Shown: positions 25,826-33,864 of the stretch, piece after piece | Layout: every line of letters starts with the position of its first letter | Numbering within the stretch: position 1 is the first letter of the stretch | Origin: Agromyces sp. Root81 | Lineage (GTDB): Bacteria; Actinomycetota; Actinomycetes; Actinomycetales; Microbacteriaceae | Direction: 5' to 3' | Length of the DNA stretch: 64,000 nucleotides | Assembly (NCBI RefSeq): GCF_001429165.1 | Contig: NZ_LMIR01000002.1 | Location: 550,810-614,809, forward strand | The notes under the pieces: model-generated | Told to the model about the DNA's origin: nothing | The model's database searches: none | Seen by the model: the letters and a program-made list of their open reading frames with translations, nothing else | Translations under genes and position numbers: made by a program

Positions 25826-27085
25826 CTATCCGGTGCCGGCGCGGTAGAGCGCGAGGGCTTCGGCGTCGCTCGCGCGCGAGGTCGAGCGCCGGGCGGCATC
25901 GAGCGCGGCGACGGGGTCGGGCTCCTGCCGTGCGATCACGAGTTGCCGCTCGGCTTCGGCGAGGCGGGTCCGGGCATCGGCGCCGACCGCGCGGCCGCCG
26001 CGGTCGATCGCCGCCCGGGCGACCCGCAGCTGGCTCTCGGCGATCGCCATCGCCCCGCCGAGCGCACCGCGCGCCCCGTCGAGCCGGCCCTGGGCGTTGC
26101 GAGCCGCAGCGCGGGCGACCTCGAGGCGGTCACGGCAGGCGCGCAACCGGTCGCGATCGGCGACCGGATCCCCGGCGAGCTCTGCACGACCGGCCATCGC
26201 CGCCGACCCCGTGCCGATCACGGCGCCGAGCGCCTCCCCGGAATCGGGATCCTCCTGGGCGTCGCGCTCCCTCCTCGCAGCCACGAGCTCGCGGTCGAGC
26301 GCGGCGGCCTCATCGGCGGCATCCTGCTGTGCCGCCGCGAGCGCCAGCTCGACGGCATCGATCCCGTCGAGCTCGCGGCCGGCTCGCTCGAGGCGCCCGC
26401 TCGCGGTCCCGAGCAGGTCGGAGGTCGGCTCGGAGCGGCCGAGTCGCCCCTCCGCATCATCGAGCGCGATGGCCGCCTCGGCGAGCGCACCGTCGACGCG
26501 GGTCACCGCTCCCCGGGCGGATTCCAGCGCCGAGGGGGTGAAGCGGGTGCCGAGGCGGCCGAGCATGGCCTCGGCCTCGATCCGCCGCCGCGCGAGCCGC
26601 TCTGCCTCCGCGCGGAGCGACGGCAGTTCCTCTGGGGCGCCGCGCTCGGTGCGGCGCCGTGCCGCGAGCGCGGCCTCTGCGTCGTCGAGCGCCCCGATCG
26701 CCGAGGTGCAGAGCCCTTCGATGCGCGCGCTCCACGTGCGGCGTTCGGCGGCCGAGTCGGCTTCGGCGTCGTCGAGTCGCTGCTGCAGGATGAACGCCTC
26801 TCGCATCCACTTGCGGGCGGAGCCGAGCGCGGTGCGCAGCGCATGCGCCTCGTCGGCTCCGAACTGGGCCTCTGCGTACGACAGCTCGCGCTCGGCATCG
26901 CGCACCGCGTTGTCGGCCTGCACGATGAGCCCCTTCGCGCGCACCTCGGCGGCGGCCGCCTCGGCGAGCGCGGTGCGCTCCCGTCGCGCGCCGCTCCGGC
27001 GCAGCGCCACGACCGCACCGACGAGCGCCGCCGCGGCAGCGGCGAAGACGAGGAGGGAGGGCAACCACCAGAGTCCTTCGGGCAT
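25826..27085 (-). CDS. membrane-anchored long coiled-coil protein
   Basis: 419 residues from ATG 27085. One N-terminal hydrophobic helix (about residues 5-30, WWLPSLLVFAAAAAALVG) is followed by nearly 390 residues rich in Ala, Arg, Glu and Leu with heptad-like spacing and no obvious catalytic motif. It would present a long helical rod, probably on the cytoplasmic side. No family was recognised. Proteins of this shape often accompany TPM-domain or PspA-like membrane-stress proteins, but none is seen here. The next gene, ComB-like, begins 4 nt after its stop. Confidence 0.7.
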   Translation of the reverse strand: MPEGLWWLPSLLVFAAAAAALVGAVVALRRSGARRERTALAEAAAAEVRAKGLIVQADNAVRDAERELSYAEAQFGADEAHALRTALGSARKWMREAFILQQRLDDAEADSAAERRTWSARIEGLCTSAIGALDDAEAALAARRRTERGAPEELPSLRAEAERLARRRIEAEAMLGRLGTRFTPSALESARGAVTRVDGALAEAAIALDDAEGRLGRSEPTSDLLGTASGRLERAGRELDGIDAVELALAAAQQDAADEAAALDRELVAARRERDAQEDPDSGEALGAVIGTGSAAMAGRAELAGDPVADRDRLRACRDRLEVARAAARNAQGRLDGARGALGGAMAIAESQLRVARAAIDRGGRAVGADARTRLAEAERQLVIARQEPDPVAALDAARRSTSRASDAEALALYRAGTG

Positions 27086-27185
27086 GTGCGGGAGTCTAGG
27101 CGTTCGCGGTTCGCGCCCGCCGAGTACCGGCATCGAATCCGGCGCGGCGCTTGGCAGCGGCATCCGACCGCCCTACTCTCAGCTC

Positions 27186-27734
27186 ATGCGGGTGCTCTTG
27201 AAACTCACGCTCGATTGCACTCCGGATGCCGCGTGGCGGGCGCTCCGGAGCCCGGCCGTGCTGCGCGAGGTCGTCGCCCCGTGGCTCGACTTCGAGTCGC
27301 TCGAGCCCGGCGGCCTGCCGACGACCTGGCCCGATGGGCAGCACCGGCTGCGGGTGCTCGCCTTCCGCAGGTTCCCGGCCGGCGAGGAGCGTGTCGACCT
27401 GACGAGCCCAGGAGGGCTGCCCGAGGGCGTGCGGATGCTGCGCGACGGCGGTGGCGCGGAGACCGGTCCGTTCGCGGCCTTCGGCAACTGGGACCACCGC
27501 ATGGCCGTCTCCGCCCTGCCCGACGGCCGCACGCTCTACCGCGACCAGCTGCTCGCGAGCGCCGGTGCCGCGGACATGCTCGTGTGGTATCCGACCTGGG
27601 TGTTCTGGCAGTGGCGGGGCATGCGGTTGCGGCAGCTCGCGCCGACCTGGCGGTTCGATCCGCCGGGCACGGCCGACGCCGGTGCGAGCGCGGTGAGCGC
27701 GGCAGCGGCCGCGGAGAGCAGGGCAGTGACATGA
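27186..27734 (+). CDS. SRPBCC-like (START/polyketide-cyclase fold) protein
   Basis: 182 residues from ATG 27186. The start LLKLTLDCTPDAAWRALRSPAVLREVVAPW is typical of helix-grip SRPBCC proteins, followed by beta strands (RLRVLAFRRF, RTLYRDQLLASAG) and a C-terminal amphipathic helix with WQWRGMRLRQLAPTW. These bind small hydrophobic ligands. The ligand is unknown. Its stop overlaps the start of the DUF1684 gene by 4 nt (ATGA), so the two are likely translated together. Confidence 0.7.
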   Translation: MRVLLKLTLDCTPDAAWRALRSPAVLREVVAPWLDFESLEPGGLPTTWPDGQHRLRVLAFRRFPAGEERVDLTSPGGLPEGVRMLRDGGGAETGPFAAFGNWDHRMAVSALPDGRTLYRDQLLASAGAADMLVWYPTWVFWQWRGMRLRQLAPTWRFDPPGTADAGASAVSAAAAAESRAVT

Positions 27735-28360
27735 CCGACTCGATCGGCGCCCTTCAGCTGGCCGACTGGCGGCGCCGCGTCTTCGGGCTCTACTCGGGCG
27801 TGCGCCAGCTCAGCGTGCACTCCCCCGCCGCCGGCCACGAGCTGTGGAAGTCGGCGCGCGACGAGCTGTTCGCGGGGCATCCGCAGTCGCCGCTGCTGCC
27901 CGACGACCGCGCGAGCTTCACGGGTCTGACCGTCGCGAGATACGACCCCGACTGGCGCTTCGAACTCGAGGTGCGCCGCCCCGACGAACCGATGCGGCTC
28001 GTCGTCGACAGCGCGACCGACGGTGCGATCCCGTTCTCGCTCGTGGGCGAGGTGCGCCTCCCATACCTCGGCACCCTCGACGTGTGGCGGCTCACCGGGT
28101 ACGGCGGCGGCCTCTTCGTGCCGGTCAAGGACGCCCTCGCCGGCGCCCCCGGCGGCACCTACGGCGGCGGGCGGTACCTGGTCGACACCGTGAAGGGCGC
28201 CGACCTCGGGTCGGGCACCGAGCCCGACAGCCTCATCATCGACTTCAACTTCGCCTACAACCCGTCGTGCGCGTACGACCCCTCGTGGTCGTGCCCGCTG
28301 GCGCAGCCGGGCAACACCCTGCGTCAGGAGGTGCCGGTCGGCGAGCGGATGCCGCGCTGA
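27731..28360 (+). CDS. DUF1684 domain protein
   Basis: 209 residues from ATG 27731. Family features include the N-terminal WRRRVFGLYSGVR, LWKSARDELFAGHPQSPL and the C-terminal cysteine-containing YNPSCAYDPSWSCPLAQPGN, which is the most conserved part of DUF1684. The biochemical role is unknown. Coupled by a 4-nt overlap to the SRPBCC-like gene. Confidence 0.88.
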   Translation: MTDSIGALQLADWRRRVFGLYSGVRQLSVHSPAAGHELWKSARDELFAGHPQSPLLPDDRASFTGLTVARYDPDWRFELEVRRPDEPMRLVVDSATDGAIPFSLVGEVRLPYLGTLDVWRLTGYGGGLFVPVKDALAGAPGGTYGGGRYLVDTVKGADLGSGTEPDSLIIDFNFAYNPSCAYDPSWSCPLAQPGNTLRQEVPVGERMPR

Positions 28361-28647
28361 CTCGAACGCCGAGCCGCCCGGTCTCGTGGCCCGTTCATGG
28401 CGTGTTTCCGGCCGCTCAGGGGGTGCACAGCGGGGCATCCGCTAGACTGTCCCTCGGTGTGCGCAGATTTGCGCCGCCTGCGTCGTAGAAACGCTTTCCG
28501 GGCACCGTGCATTCACAGTGGCCCGTTGACTCTCATACGGCGAACGGATGCGCCGACCGGCGCCTTCGCCACTACCCACCGCCGGGTCCCACCTCTCCGT
28601 TCACGGAGCGTTCGACCCTGCGGTGTGCTCTGCCCTGAAAGGCACCA
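28361..28647 (+). promoter_or_regulatory. long leader region of the DEAD-box helicase gene
   Basis: A 287-nt region with no gene. A possible -10 (TAGACT, 28443-28448) has no convincing -35. If it is used, the untranslated leader is nearly 200 nt. It contains a small hairpin (GCGCA/TGCGC) soon after the putative start. Long structured leaders are common on cold-induced helicase genes; this one is not assigned to a known RNA family. Confidence 0.35.
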
Positions 28648-30207
28648 GTGACCGACATCACCTTCAGCACGCTCGGCGTGCCGGCTCCCCTCGTCTCCGT
28701 ACTCGCGGCCGACGGCAAGACCACCGCGTTCCCGATCCAGGTCGACACGCTGCCCGACACGCTCGCCGGGCGCGACGTGCTCGGCCGCGGCAAGACCGGC
28801 TCGGGCAAGACCATCGCCTTCGCGCTGCCCATGGTGGCGCGCCTCGGCACCTCGCTCGCCGGCGGCCGTCGCCGCCCGGGCCGCCCCCTCGCCCTCGTGC
28901 TCGCTCCGACCCGTGAGCTCGCCACGCAGATCGACGCGGTGCTCGCACCGCTCGCCGCCGCCTACGACATGAAGACCACGACGATCTTCGGCGGCATCAA
29001 CCAGAAGCGCCAGGTCGACGCGCTGCGCGCCGGCGTCGACATCGTCGTCGCCTGCCCCGGTCGCCTCGAGGACCTCATGAAGCAGGGCTTCGTCACGCTC
29101 GACGCCGTCGAGATCACCGTGCTCGACGAGGCCGACCACATGGCCGACCTCGGCTTCCTCCCGGTCGTCACGCGCATCATGGACAAGACGCCGACCGACG
29201 GCCAGCGTCTCCTGTTCTCGGCGACCCTCGACAACGGCGTGGACAAGCTCGTCAAGCGCTTCCTCCACAACGAGGTGCTGCACTCGGTCGACGAGGCCAC
29301 CTCGCACGTCGCCGCGATGACCCACCACGTGTTCGAGGTCGCCGACGTCGATGCGAAGAACGACCTCGTGAAGACGCTCGCGAGCGGCACCGGCCGCCGC
29401 ATCCTCTTCATGCGCACGAAGCACCACGCGAAGAAGCTCGCGAAGAAGCTCACCGAGCAGGGCATCCCCGCGGTCGACCTGCACGGCAACCTCTCGCAGC
29501 CGCAGCGCGATCGCAACCTCGCGGCGTTCGCCGACGGCTCGGCCAACGTCATGGTCGCCACGGATGTCGCGGCGCGCGGCGTGCACGTCGACAGCATCGA
29601 GCTCGTGATCCACGTCGACCCGCCCATGGAGCACAAGGCGTACCTGCACCGCTCGGGCCGCACGGCTCGCGCCGGCAGCGAGGGCGACGTCGTCACGATC
29701 AGCCTGCCCGCGCAGAAGCAGGACCTGAAGACGCTGCTCCGCAAGGCGGCGATCACCGTCACGCCGCAGCAGGTCACCGCGAACTCCCCGGCCGTGACGA
29801 GCCTCGTCGGCGATGTCGCTCCCTATGTGAAGCCCGCGCCGCGTGCCGAGACCCAGTCCCAGGGCGGCGGTCGTTCGCAGGGCGCCAACGCGCAGCGCAA
29901 GCGCGCCGCTCGCGACGAGCGCGGCGGCGAGGCCCGCACGGCCACCGGCCAGGGCCGCGGCCGTGGCCGCGGCGGCAACGGCGGCCAGGCGGATGTCGCC
30001 GGCGCACCCCGCCGCGACCGCTCGGGTCGTCCGGCAGAGGCACGTGCGAACGCCCCCAAGCAGGGTGGTGGCCAGGGCCGTGGCGCGCAGACGACGGGCG
30101 CCCAGCGCTCGACGAACCCCCGCTCGGGCGGCAAGGCGCCGCTGCGCGTCGGCAGCCTCGTCTCGCCGTCGGGCAACTCGCGTGGGAACCGCCGCGCCCA
30201 GGGCTGA
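28648..30207 (+). CDS. DEAD-box RNA helicase
   Basis: 519 residues from GTG 28648 after GAAAGG. Helicase core motifs are in order: Q-motif region (AFPIQVDTLP), Walker A GRGKTGSGKT, PTRELATQ, GG, CPGRL, VLDEADHM, SAT, then the C-terminal RecA lobe with RILFMRTKHHAKKL, VATDVAARGVHVD and HRSGRTARAG. The last ~110 residues are basic and rich in Arg, Gly and Gln (RGRGRGGNGG), likely an RNA-binding tail. Expected to remodel RNA during ribosome assembly or decay, possibly in the cold. Followed by a perfect terminator hairpin. Confidence 0.95.
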   Translation: MTDITFSTLGVPAPLVSVLAADGKTTAFPIQVDTLPDTLAGRDVLGRGKTGSGKTIAFALPMVARLGTSLAGGRRRPGRPLALVLAPTRELATQIDAVLAPLAAAYDMKTTTIFGGINQKRQVDALRAGVDIVVACPGRLEDLMKQGFVTLDAVEITVLDEADHMADLGFLPVVTRIMDKTPTDGQRLLFSATLDNGVDKLVKRFLHNEVLHSVDEATSHVAAMTHHVFEVADVDAKNDLVKTLASGTGRRILFMRTKHHAKKLAKKLTEQGIPAVDLHGNLSQPQRDRNLAAFADGSANVMVATDVAARGVHVDSIELVIHVDPPMEHKAYLHRSGRTARAGSEGDVVTISLPAQKQDLKTLLRKAAITVTPQQVTANSPAVTSLVGDVAPYVKPAPRAETQSQGGGRSQGANAQRKRAARDERGGEARTATGQGRGRGRGGNGGQADVAGAPRRDRSGRPAEARANAPKQGGGQGRGAQTTGAQRSTNPRSGGKAPLRVGSLVSPSGNSRGNRRAQG

Positions 30208-30223
30208 CCCGCCCCGACACGCT

Positions 30224-30259
30224 GAACGGCCCCGACGAGTCCACTCGTCGGGGCCGTTC
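30224..30259 (+). terminator. terminator after the DEAD-box helicase
   Basis: A perfect 17-bp inverted repeat (30224-30240 and 30243-30259) separated by only 2 nt, 17 nt after the helicase stop. A strong GC-rich hairpin (GGCCCCGACGAGT core) with no long U run. Confidence 0.85.
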
Positions 30260-30300
30260 GCGTTCACTCCGGCGTCGCACCGGAGGCGCCGCCATCCCGG

Positions 30301-30336
30301 CGGTGCCGGTCGGTGTCCCCCGACAGACCGGCACCG
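30301..30336 (-). terminator. terminator-like hairpin downstream of the anti-sigma gene
   Basis: An 11-bp perfect inverted repeat (30301-30311 and 30326-30336, CGGTGCCGGTC) enclosing a further 4-bp stem (TGTC/GACA). It lies about 110 nt beyond the stop of the anti-sigma-like gene on the minus strand, convergent with the helicase terminator. Confidence 0.6.
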
Positions 30337-30448
30337 GCGGCATGGCGCGCCCCGGTGAGGTGCTGGGCGCTCAGACCGGTATGTCCGGCTCGGCTCGGGC
30401 GGTTCCATCGGATGCGCGCGAACTCCGAGAACCGTGGCGGACGGACCC

Positions 30449-30952
30449 CTATTCGGCGAGGGGCGCGAGACCGAGCGCGACGCAGATCGACGCGTTCGAC
30501 GACGGCACGACGGCCGCGCTCCCGTCGGGCATGACGCAGGCCTGCAGCTCGTCGGGCACACGGCCCGGCGGGTTGCTCGCCGCCGTCGGGTCGAACGCCT
30601 CGTCGAGCACGCCCTGCTCCCACATGAGCGTGCAGAGTCCGATCGCGTCGACGACGCGGCCGGCGCCGCTCGGTGAGGCGATCGACGCCGACGAGCCCGG
30701 GTAGCCGCCGTCGGCGCCCCGCTCCGCCTCGGTCATGCAGAACACCATCTCGGTGTTCGACACGGTCGCGGGCTGCAGCAGCACCGAGCCGGCGGTGGCC
30801 GCGACGCCGATCGCGAGCGCGCCGACGCCGCTCCAGCCGAGCAGTCGCCGCCGTCGGCGCTGCGCCTGCGCGACCGGTTCGCGGCGCACATGCTCGACGA
30901 GCATCGCGCGGATCGCGGCATCGCGCTCGGGACGCATCTCGGGCTCGGTCAT
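30449..30952 (-). CDS. anti-sigma-factor-like single-pass membrane protein
   Basis: 167 residues from ATG 30952, overlapping the sigma-factor stop by 4 nt. A cytoplasmic N-terminus (about 1-38, helical and acidic/basic) is followed by one membrane helix (about 40-62, LLGWSGVGALAIGVAATAGS) and an outer domain with four cysteines in FCMTE, LCTLMW, ACVMP and ICVAL. The topology and the overlap with an ECF sigma gene indicate that it binds and restrains that sigma factor. No zinc-binding anti-sigma motif (HxxxCxxC) is seen. Confidence 0.7.
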   Translation of the reverse strand: MTEPEMRPERDAAIRAMLVEHVRREPVAQAQRRRRRLLGWSGVGALAIGVAATAGSVLLQPATVSNTEMVFCMTEAERGADGGYPGSSASIASPSGAGRVVDAIGLCTLMWEQGVLDEAFDPTAASNPPGRVPDELQACVMPDGSAAVVPSSNASICVALGLAPLAE

Positions 30953-31578
30953 CGGGTCACCCCCAGGTCTTCGTCGACGGGCTCGGGTGCGGTGCTCGCG
31001 GACGGGGGCTCGTCGGGCTCGCGGAGCGAGTCGAGTTCGGCCCGCAGCTTCGCCCGCGCCCGCGAGAGTCGGGACTTCACGGTGCCGACCGGCAGGTCGA
31101 GCACGCTCGCCACCGCGGACATGGGCAGCTGGTCGACGAGGCAGAGATCGACGATGCGCCGGTCGTTCGCGCCGAGTCGTTGCAGTGCGGCCGTGATCTG
31201 CTGCGACATCCGCTCGCCGTCGAGGCGCTCGCCGACCTCGTGACTCGGGTCGACCGCGTGCTCGGCGGCGGGCAGCTTCGCGAGCAGGCGCCGGTAGCGC
31301 CGCCCGGAGCGCTCGGTGTTGAGCGACACGTTCGTGGTCACGACGAGGAGCCAGGGCAGCAGCGAGCCGTCGACGAAGCGCACATCGCGGCGGCGGCGCC
31401 ACGCCTCGAGGAAGACGACCGCGACGACGTCCTCGGCGTCGGTGCGGTCGGACACCCGGGAGTAGGCCTTGCGGAAGATGCGGGCGCGGTAGCGATCGTA
31501 GACCACGCCGAACGACGCTTCGGTGCCCGACGTCGCCTCGAGCCAGAGCTCGGCGTCGGAACGGGCGTCGTCATCCAT
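30949..31578 (-). CDS. ECF-type RNA polymerase sigma factor
   Basis: 209 residues. Region 2 contains FGVVYDRYRARIFRKAYSRV, DAEDVVAVVFLEAWRRR and LLPWLLVVTTNVS. Region 4 contains LGANDRRIVDLCLVDQLPMSAVASVLDLPVGTVKSRLSRARAKLR. An acidic tail of about 25 residues follows. It is translationally coupled to the membrane anti-sigma-like protein downstream, so it probably answers an envelope signal. Start ATG 31578. Confidence 0.92.
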   Translation of the reverse strand: MDDDARSDAELWLEATSGTEASFGVVYDRYRARIFRKAYSRVSDRTDAEDVVAVVFLEAWRRRRDVRFVDGSLLPWLLVVTTNVSLNTERSGRRYRRLLAKLPAAEHAVDPSHEVGERLDGERMSQQITAALQRLGANDRRIVDLCLVDQLPMSAVASVLDLPVGTVKSRLSRARAKLRAELDSLREPDEPPSASTAPEPVDEDLGVTR

Positions 31579-31680
31579 GGTCGAGCCAGCTTAACCGGGC
31601 GACGCACCACCCGAGCGTGCCGGCCGTGATGCGCGGCCTCGCCGGTGGCTCGTGGACCGTCGTGGTCTCCCATGCCGTTC

Positions 31681-31720
31681 TCCCCCTCCGAGTCCGCCGG
31701 ACTCGGTGCTCACAGGGGGA
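31681..31720 (-). terminator. two-tier hairpin after the glyoxalase gene
   Basis: The outer arms 31681-31687 and 31714-31720 (TCCCCCT/AGGGGGA) are perfect. They enclose an 8-bp perfect stem (31688-31695 and 31699-31706, CCGAGTCC/GGACTCGG, 3-nt loop). It is about 46 nt past the glyoxalase stop on the minus strand and upstream of the sigma gene. It most likely ends the AraC-glyoxalase transcript. Confidence 0.6.
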
Positions 31721-31766
31721 ATGTCCGGATGGCCGTGCCGGGTTCCCTCGGCCGCCGCCGACGCCG

Positions 31767-32177
31767 TCAGGCCGCCGGGGCCTGCGAGATGCGCACCGTG
31801 TTGCCCGACGGGTCGCGGAACGCGCAGTCGCGCGGCCCCCACGCCTGGTCGATGGGCTCCTGGAGCACTTCGGCGCCCGAGGCGCTCACGGTCTCGAAGA
31901 GGGCGTCGACGTCGTCGGAGCGGAACACGAGCATCGGCAGCACGCCCTTCGCGAGGAGCTCCTGCATCGCGTCGCCGTCGGCCTTCGATCGGCCGGCGTG
32001 CGGGTCGGAGATCACGATGCCGAGTCCCGGTTGCGCGGCGCTGCCGAGCGTGACCCAGCGGTGATCGCCGGATGCCACGTCGTTCTGCACCTCGAGGCCG
32101 AGCGCGTCGCGGTAGAAGCCGAGCGCCTCGTCGACATCGTTGACGGTGACGTTGGTGTACTGGAGTGCGATGGTCAT
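31767..32177 (-). CDS. VOC-family glyoxalase/dioxygenase-like protein
   Basis: 136 residues from ATG 32177. Paired beta-alpha-beta modules of the vicinal oxygen chelate fold are visible: TNVTVNDVDEALGFYRDALG, WVTLGS, GIVISDPHAG, VLPMLVFRSDDVDALFE and CAFRDPSGNTVRISQ. The substrate is unknown. It lies 10 nt downstream of an AraC-type regulator on the same strand, which suggests that the regulator controls it. Confidence 0.88.
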   Translation of the reverse strand: MTIALQYTNVTVNDVDEALGFYRDALGLEVQNDVASGDHRWVTLGSAAQPGLGIVISDPHAGRSKADGDAMQELLAKGVLPMLVFRSDDVDALFETVSASGAEVLQEPIDQAWGPRDCAFRDPSGNTVRISQAPAA

Positions 32178-32187
32178 GGCAGCGACG

Positions 32188-32628
32188 TTACGCCGCGGCG
32201 TCGCCGCTCGCTTCTCCGTTCCTGCTCGAAGCGCTGCGCACGGGGCGGGTGTAGGTCTTCGCGACGCACGAGGGCATGGCGTTGACCGCCGCATGCTCGC
32301 GACTGCGGTAGGCCGTGGGCGTCTCCCCGACGATCTCGGTGAACCGCGAGCTGAACGAGCCGAGCGAGGTGCAGCCCACGGCCATGCACGCATCGGTGAC
32401 GCTGGCCCCCGCGCGCAGCAGCGCCATGGCGCGCTCGATGCGGCGAGTCATGAGGTAGCTGTACGGCGTCTCGCCGTAGGCGGCACGGAACCTGCGCGAG
32501 AAGTGCGCCGGCGACATGAGCGCCCGGTCGGCCATCGTCGGCACGTCGAGCGGCTTGGCGTACTCGCGATCGATCAGATCGCGGGCCCGGCGCAGATGGA
32601 CGAAGTTCTCGAGCTCCTGCGGAGTCAT
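32188..32628 (-). CDS. AraC-family transcriptional regulator (DNA-binding domain only)
   Basis: 146 residues. It has the double helix-turn-helix of AraC proteins without a sensor domain: LDVPTMADRALMSPAHFSRRFRAAYGETPYSYL, then ITDACMAVGC-like SVTDACMAVGCTSLGSFSSRF and GETPTAYRSR. The basic C-terminal tail is variable. Transcribed together with the glyoxalase-like gene, whose substrate may be the signal. Promoter in the 71-nt divergent gap shared with the GNAT gene. Confidence 0.9.
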   Translation of the reverse strand: MTPQELENFVHLRRARDLIDREYAKPLDVPTMADRALMSPAHFSRRFRAAYGETPYSYLMTRRIERAMALLRAGASVTDACMAVGCTSLGSFSSRFTEIVGETPTAYRSREHAAVNAMPSCVAKTYTRPVRSASSRNGEASGDAAA

Positions 32629-32699
32629 GCATCAACGCTAGCACCGGGGCATCCGCCGCTCGATTTCGCGCGACGCGCGTGCTGGCTTAGTCTCGGGGC

Positions 32700-33203
32700 A
32701 TGAGCACCGAAGTCGCTGCCGATGTCGTCGTCCGCCCCATCAGGGACTCCGATGTCGAAGCCCTGGGCCGCGTTCACGCCACGTGCTGGCACGAGACCTA
32801 CGACCACCTGATCAGCGCCGCCGCGTTCGAGCACCTCTCGCCCCGCCGCATGGCCGAGCTCTGGACGCACATGGCCGCCCGCGGCGAGGAGTACAACCAG
32901 TTCGCCGCCCTCGTCGACGGCGAGATCGTCGGCTTCGTCGGCTCGGGCCCGGCGCGCGACGAGAACCCGCCGCGCGAGCGCGAGCTCTACTTCATCTACC
33001 TGCTCGACGCCTACCACGGCACCGGCATCGGCCAGAAGCTCTTCGACGCCGCGTGCGGCGATCGGCCCGGCTACCTCTGGGTCGCTGAGGACAACCCCCG
33101 CGCGCACCGCTTCTACGCGCGCAACGGCTTCACGCCCGACGGCGCAGCGCAAGACGTGCCGTTCCTCGGCGAGGAGATCCACGAGGTGCGGCTGGTCCGC
33201 TGA
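32700..33203 (+). CDS. GNAT-family N-acetyltransferase
   Basis: 167 residues from ATG 32700. The acetyl-CoA binding core is present: VRPIRDSDVEALGRVHATCW at the start, FAALVDGEIVGFVGSG, LYFIYLLDAYHGTGIGQKLF (motif A, with the Q/GxGIG loop) and WVAEDNPRAHRFYARNGF (motif B). The substrate is unknown. Confidence 0.9.
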   Translation: MSTEVAADVVVRPIRDSDVEALGRVHATCWHETYDHLISAAAFEHLSPRRMAELWTHMAARGEEYNQFAALVDGEIVGFVGSGPARDENPPRERELYFIYLLDAYHGTGIGQKLFDAACGDRPGYLWVAEDNPRAHRFYARNGFTPDGAAQDVPFLGEEIHEVRLVR

Positions 33204-33210
33204 CCACCGC

Positions 33211-33238
33211 TGGTCGAGGAGCGAAGCGTCTCGAGACC
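33211..33238. repeat. intergenic palindromic repeat of a type common in Microbacteriaceae
   Basis: A short imperfect palindrome (GGTCGAGGAGCGAAGCG... ending TCTCGAGACC) between convergent genes. Related GGTCTCGA...TCGACC repeats are frequent in intergenic DNA of this bacterial family. It may end transcription from both sides. Confidence 0.6.
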
Positions 33239-33246
33239 GCGCGGCT

Positions 33247-33828
33247 TCAGCGCAGCGCGCCCACCGAGGCGAGCGCCTGCTTGACGAGCGTGCCGCGGCC
33301 GCCCTCCATCTCGGCGGCGACGCTCGGGCTGACCGCCTCCGCCGGGGTCATCCAGGTGACCTCGAGCGCGTCCTGACGCGGCTCGCAGGTGCCGGTCACC
33401 GGCACCACGAAGGCGAGCGACACTGCGTGCTGCCGCTCATCGCTGAACGGTGTGATGCCGGGCATCGGGAAGTACTCGGCGACGCTGAACGGCACCGAGC
33501 TCGCGGGCAGCAGCGGGAACGCCATCGGCCCGAGGTCCTTCTCGAGATGGCGGAACAACGCGTCGCGGATCGTCTCGCCGTACATGACACGGCCCGACAC
33601 GAGCGTGCGGGTCATCTCGCCCACGGCGTTCGCACGCAGCAGCACGCCGACCTCGGTCACCTGCCCGAGCCCGTCGACCCGCACCGGCACGGCCTCGACG
33701 TAGAGCAGCGGCAGTCGGCCCCGCACCTCGGCGAGTTCGAGGTCGGTCAGCCACCCCGGATTCGCCGGAGGCCTGACGACGGGTTCGTCGTCGGGGTTCC
33801 AGTCCGGGTCGGGGGTGCGTACGCTCAT
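33247..33828 (-). CDS. NUDIX-like hydrolase, DUF4916 type
   Basis: 193 residues from ATG 33828. The pattern LLYVEAVPVRVDGLGQVTEVGVLLR, TLVSGRVMYGETIRDALFRHLEKDLG and AVSLAFVVPVTGTCEPRQDALEVTW follows the NUDIX fold. The NUDIX box is degenerate (GETIRDALFRHLEKDLG in place of GxxxxxExxxxREUxEExGU), as in the DUF4916 branch. Catalysis is therefore uncertain. Convergent with the GNAT gene and divergent from the esterase. Confidence 0.75.
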   Translation of the reverse strand: MSVRTPDPDWNPDDEPVVRPPANPGWLTDLELAEVRGRLPLLYVEAVPVRVDGLGQVTEVGVLLRANAVGEMTRTLVSGRVMYGETIRDALFRHLEKDLGPMAFPLLPASSVPFSVAEYFPMPGITPFSDERQHAVSLAFVVPVTGTCEPRQDALEVTWMTPAEAVSPSVAAEMEGGRGTLVKQALASVGALR

Positions 33829-33864
33829 GCCTCGATTCTGCCCCACCCGGCTAGCGTTGACCCC

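Noticed and set aside
25796..28360. A very long plus-strand open frame (854 codons)
   Set aside because: Its first two thirds are a shadow of the minus-strand coiled-coil gene. Only the end, from ATG 27731, is the DUF1684 gene.
30220..30340. A small RNA gene between the helicase and anti-sigma genes
   Set aside because: The two strong hairpins are sufficiently explained as terminators of the convergent transcripts, and no promoter is evident between them.
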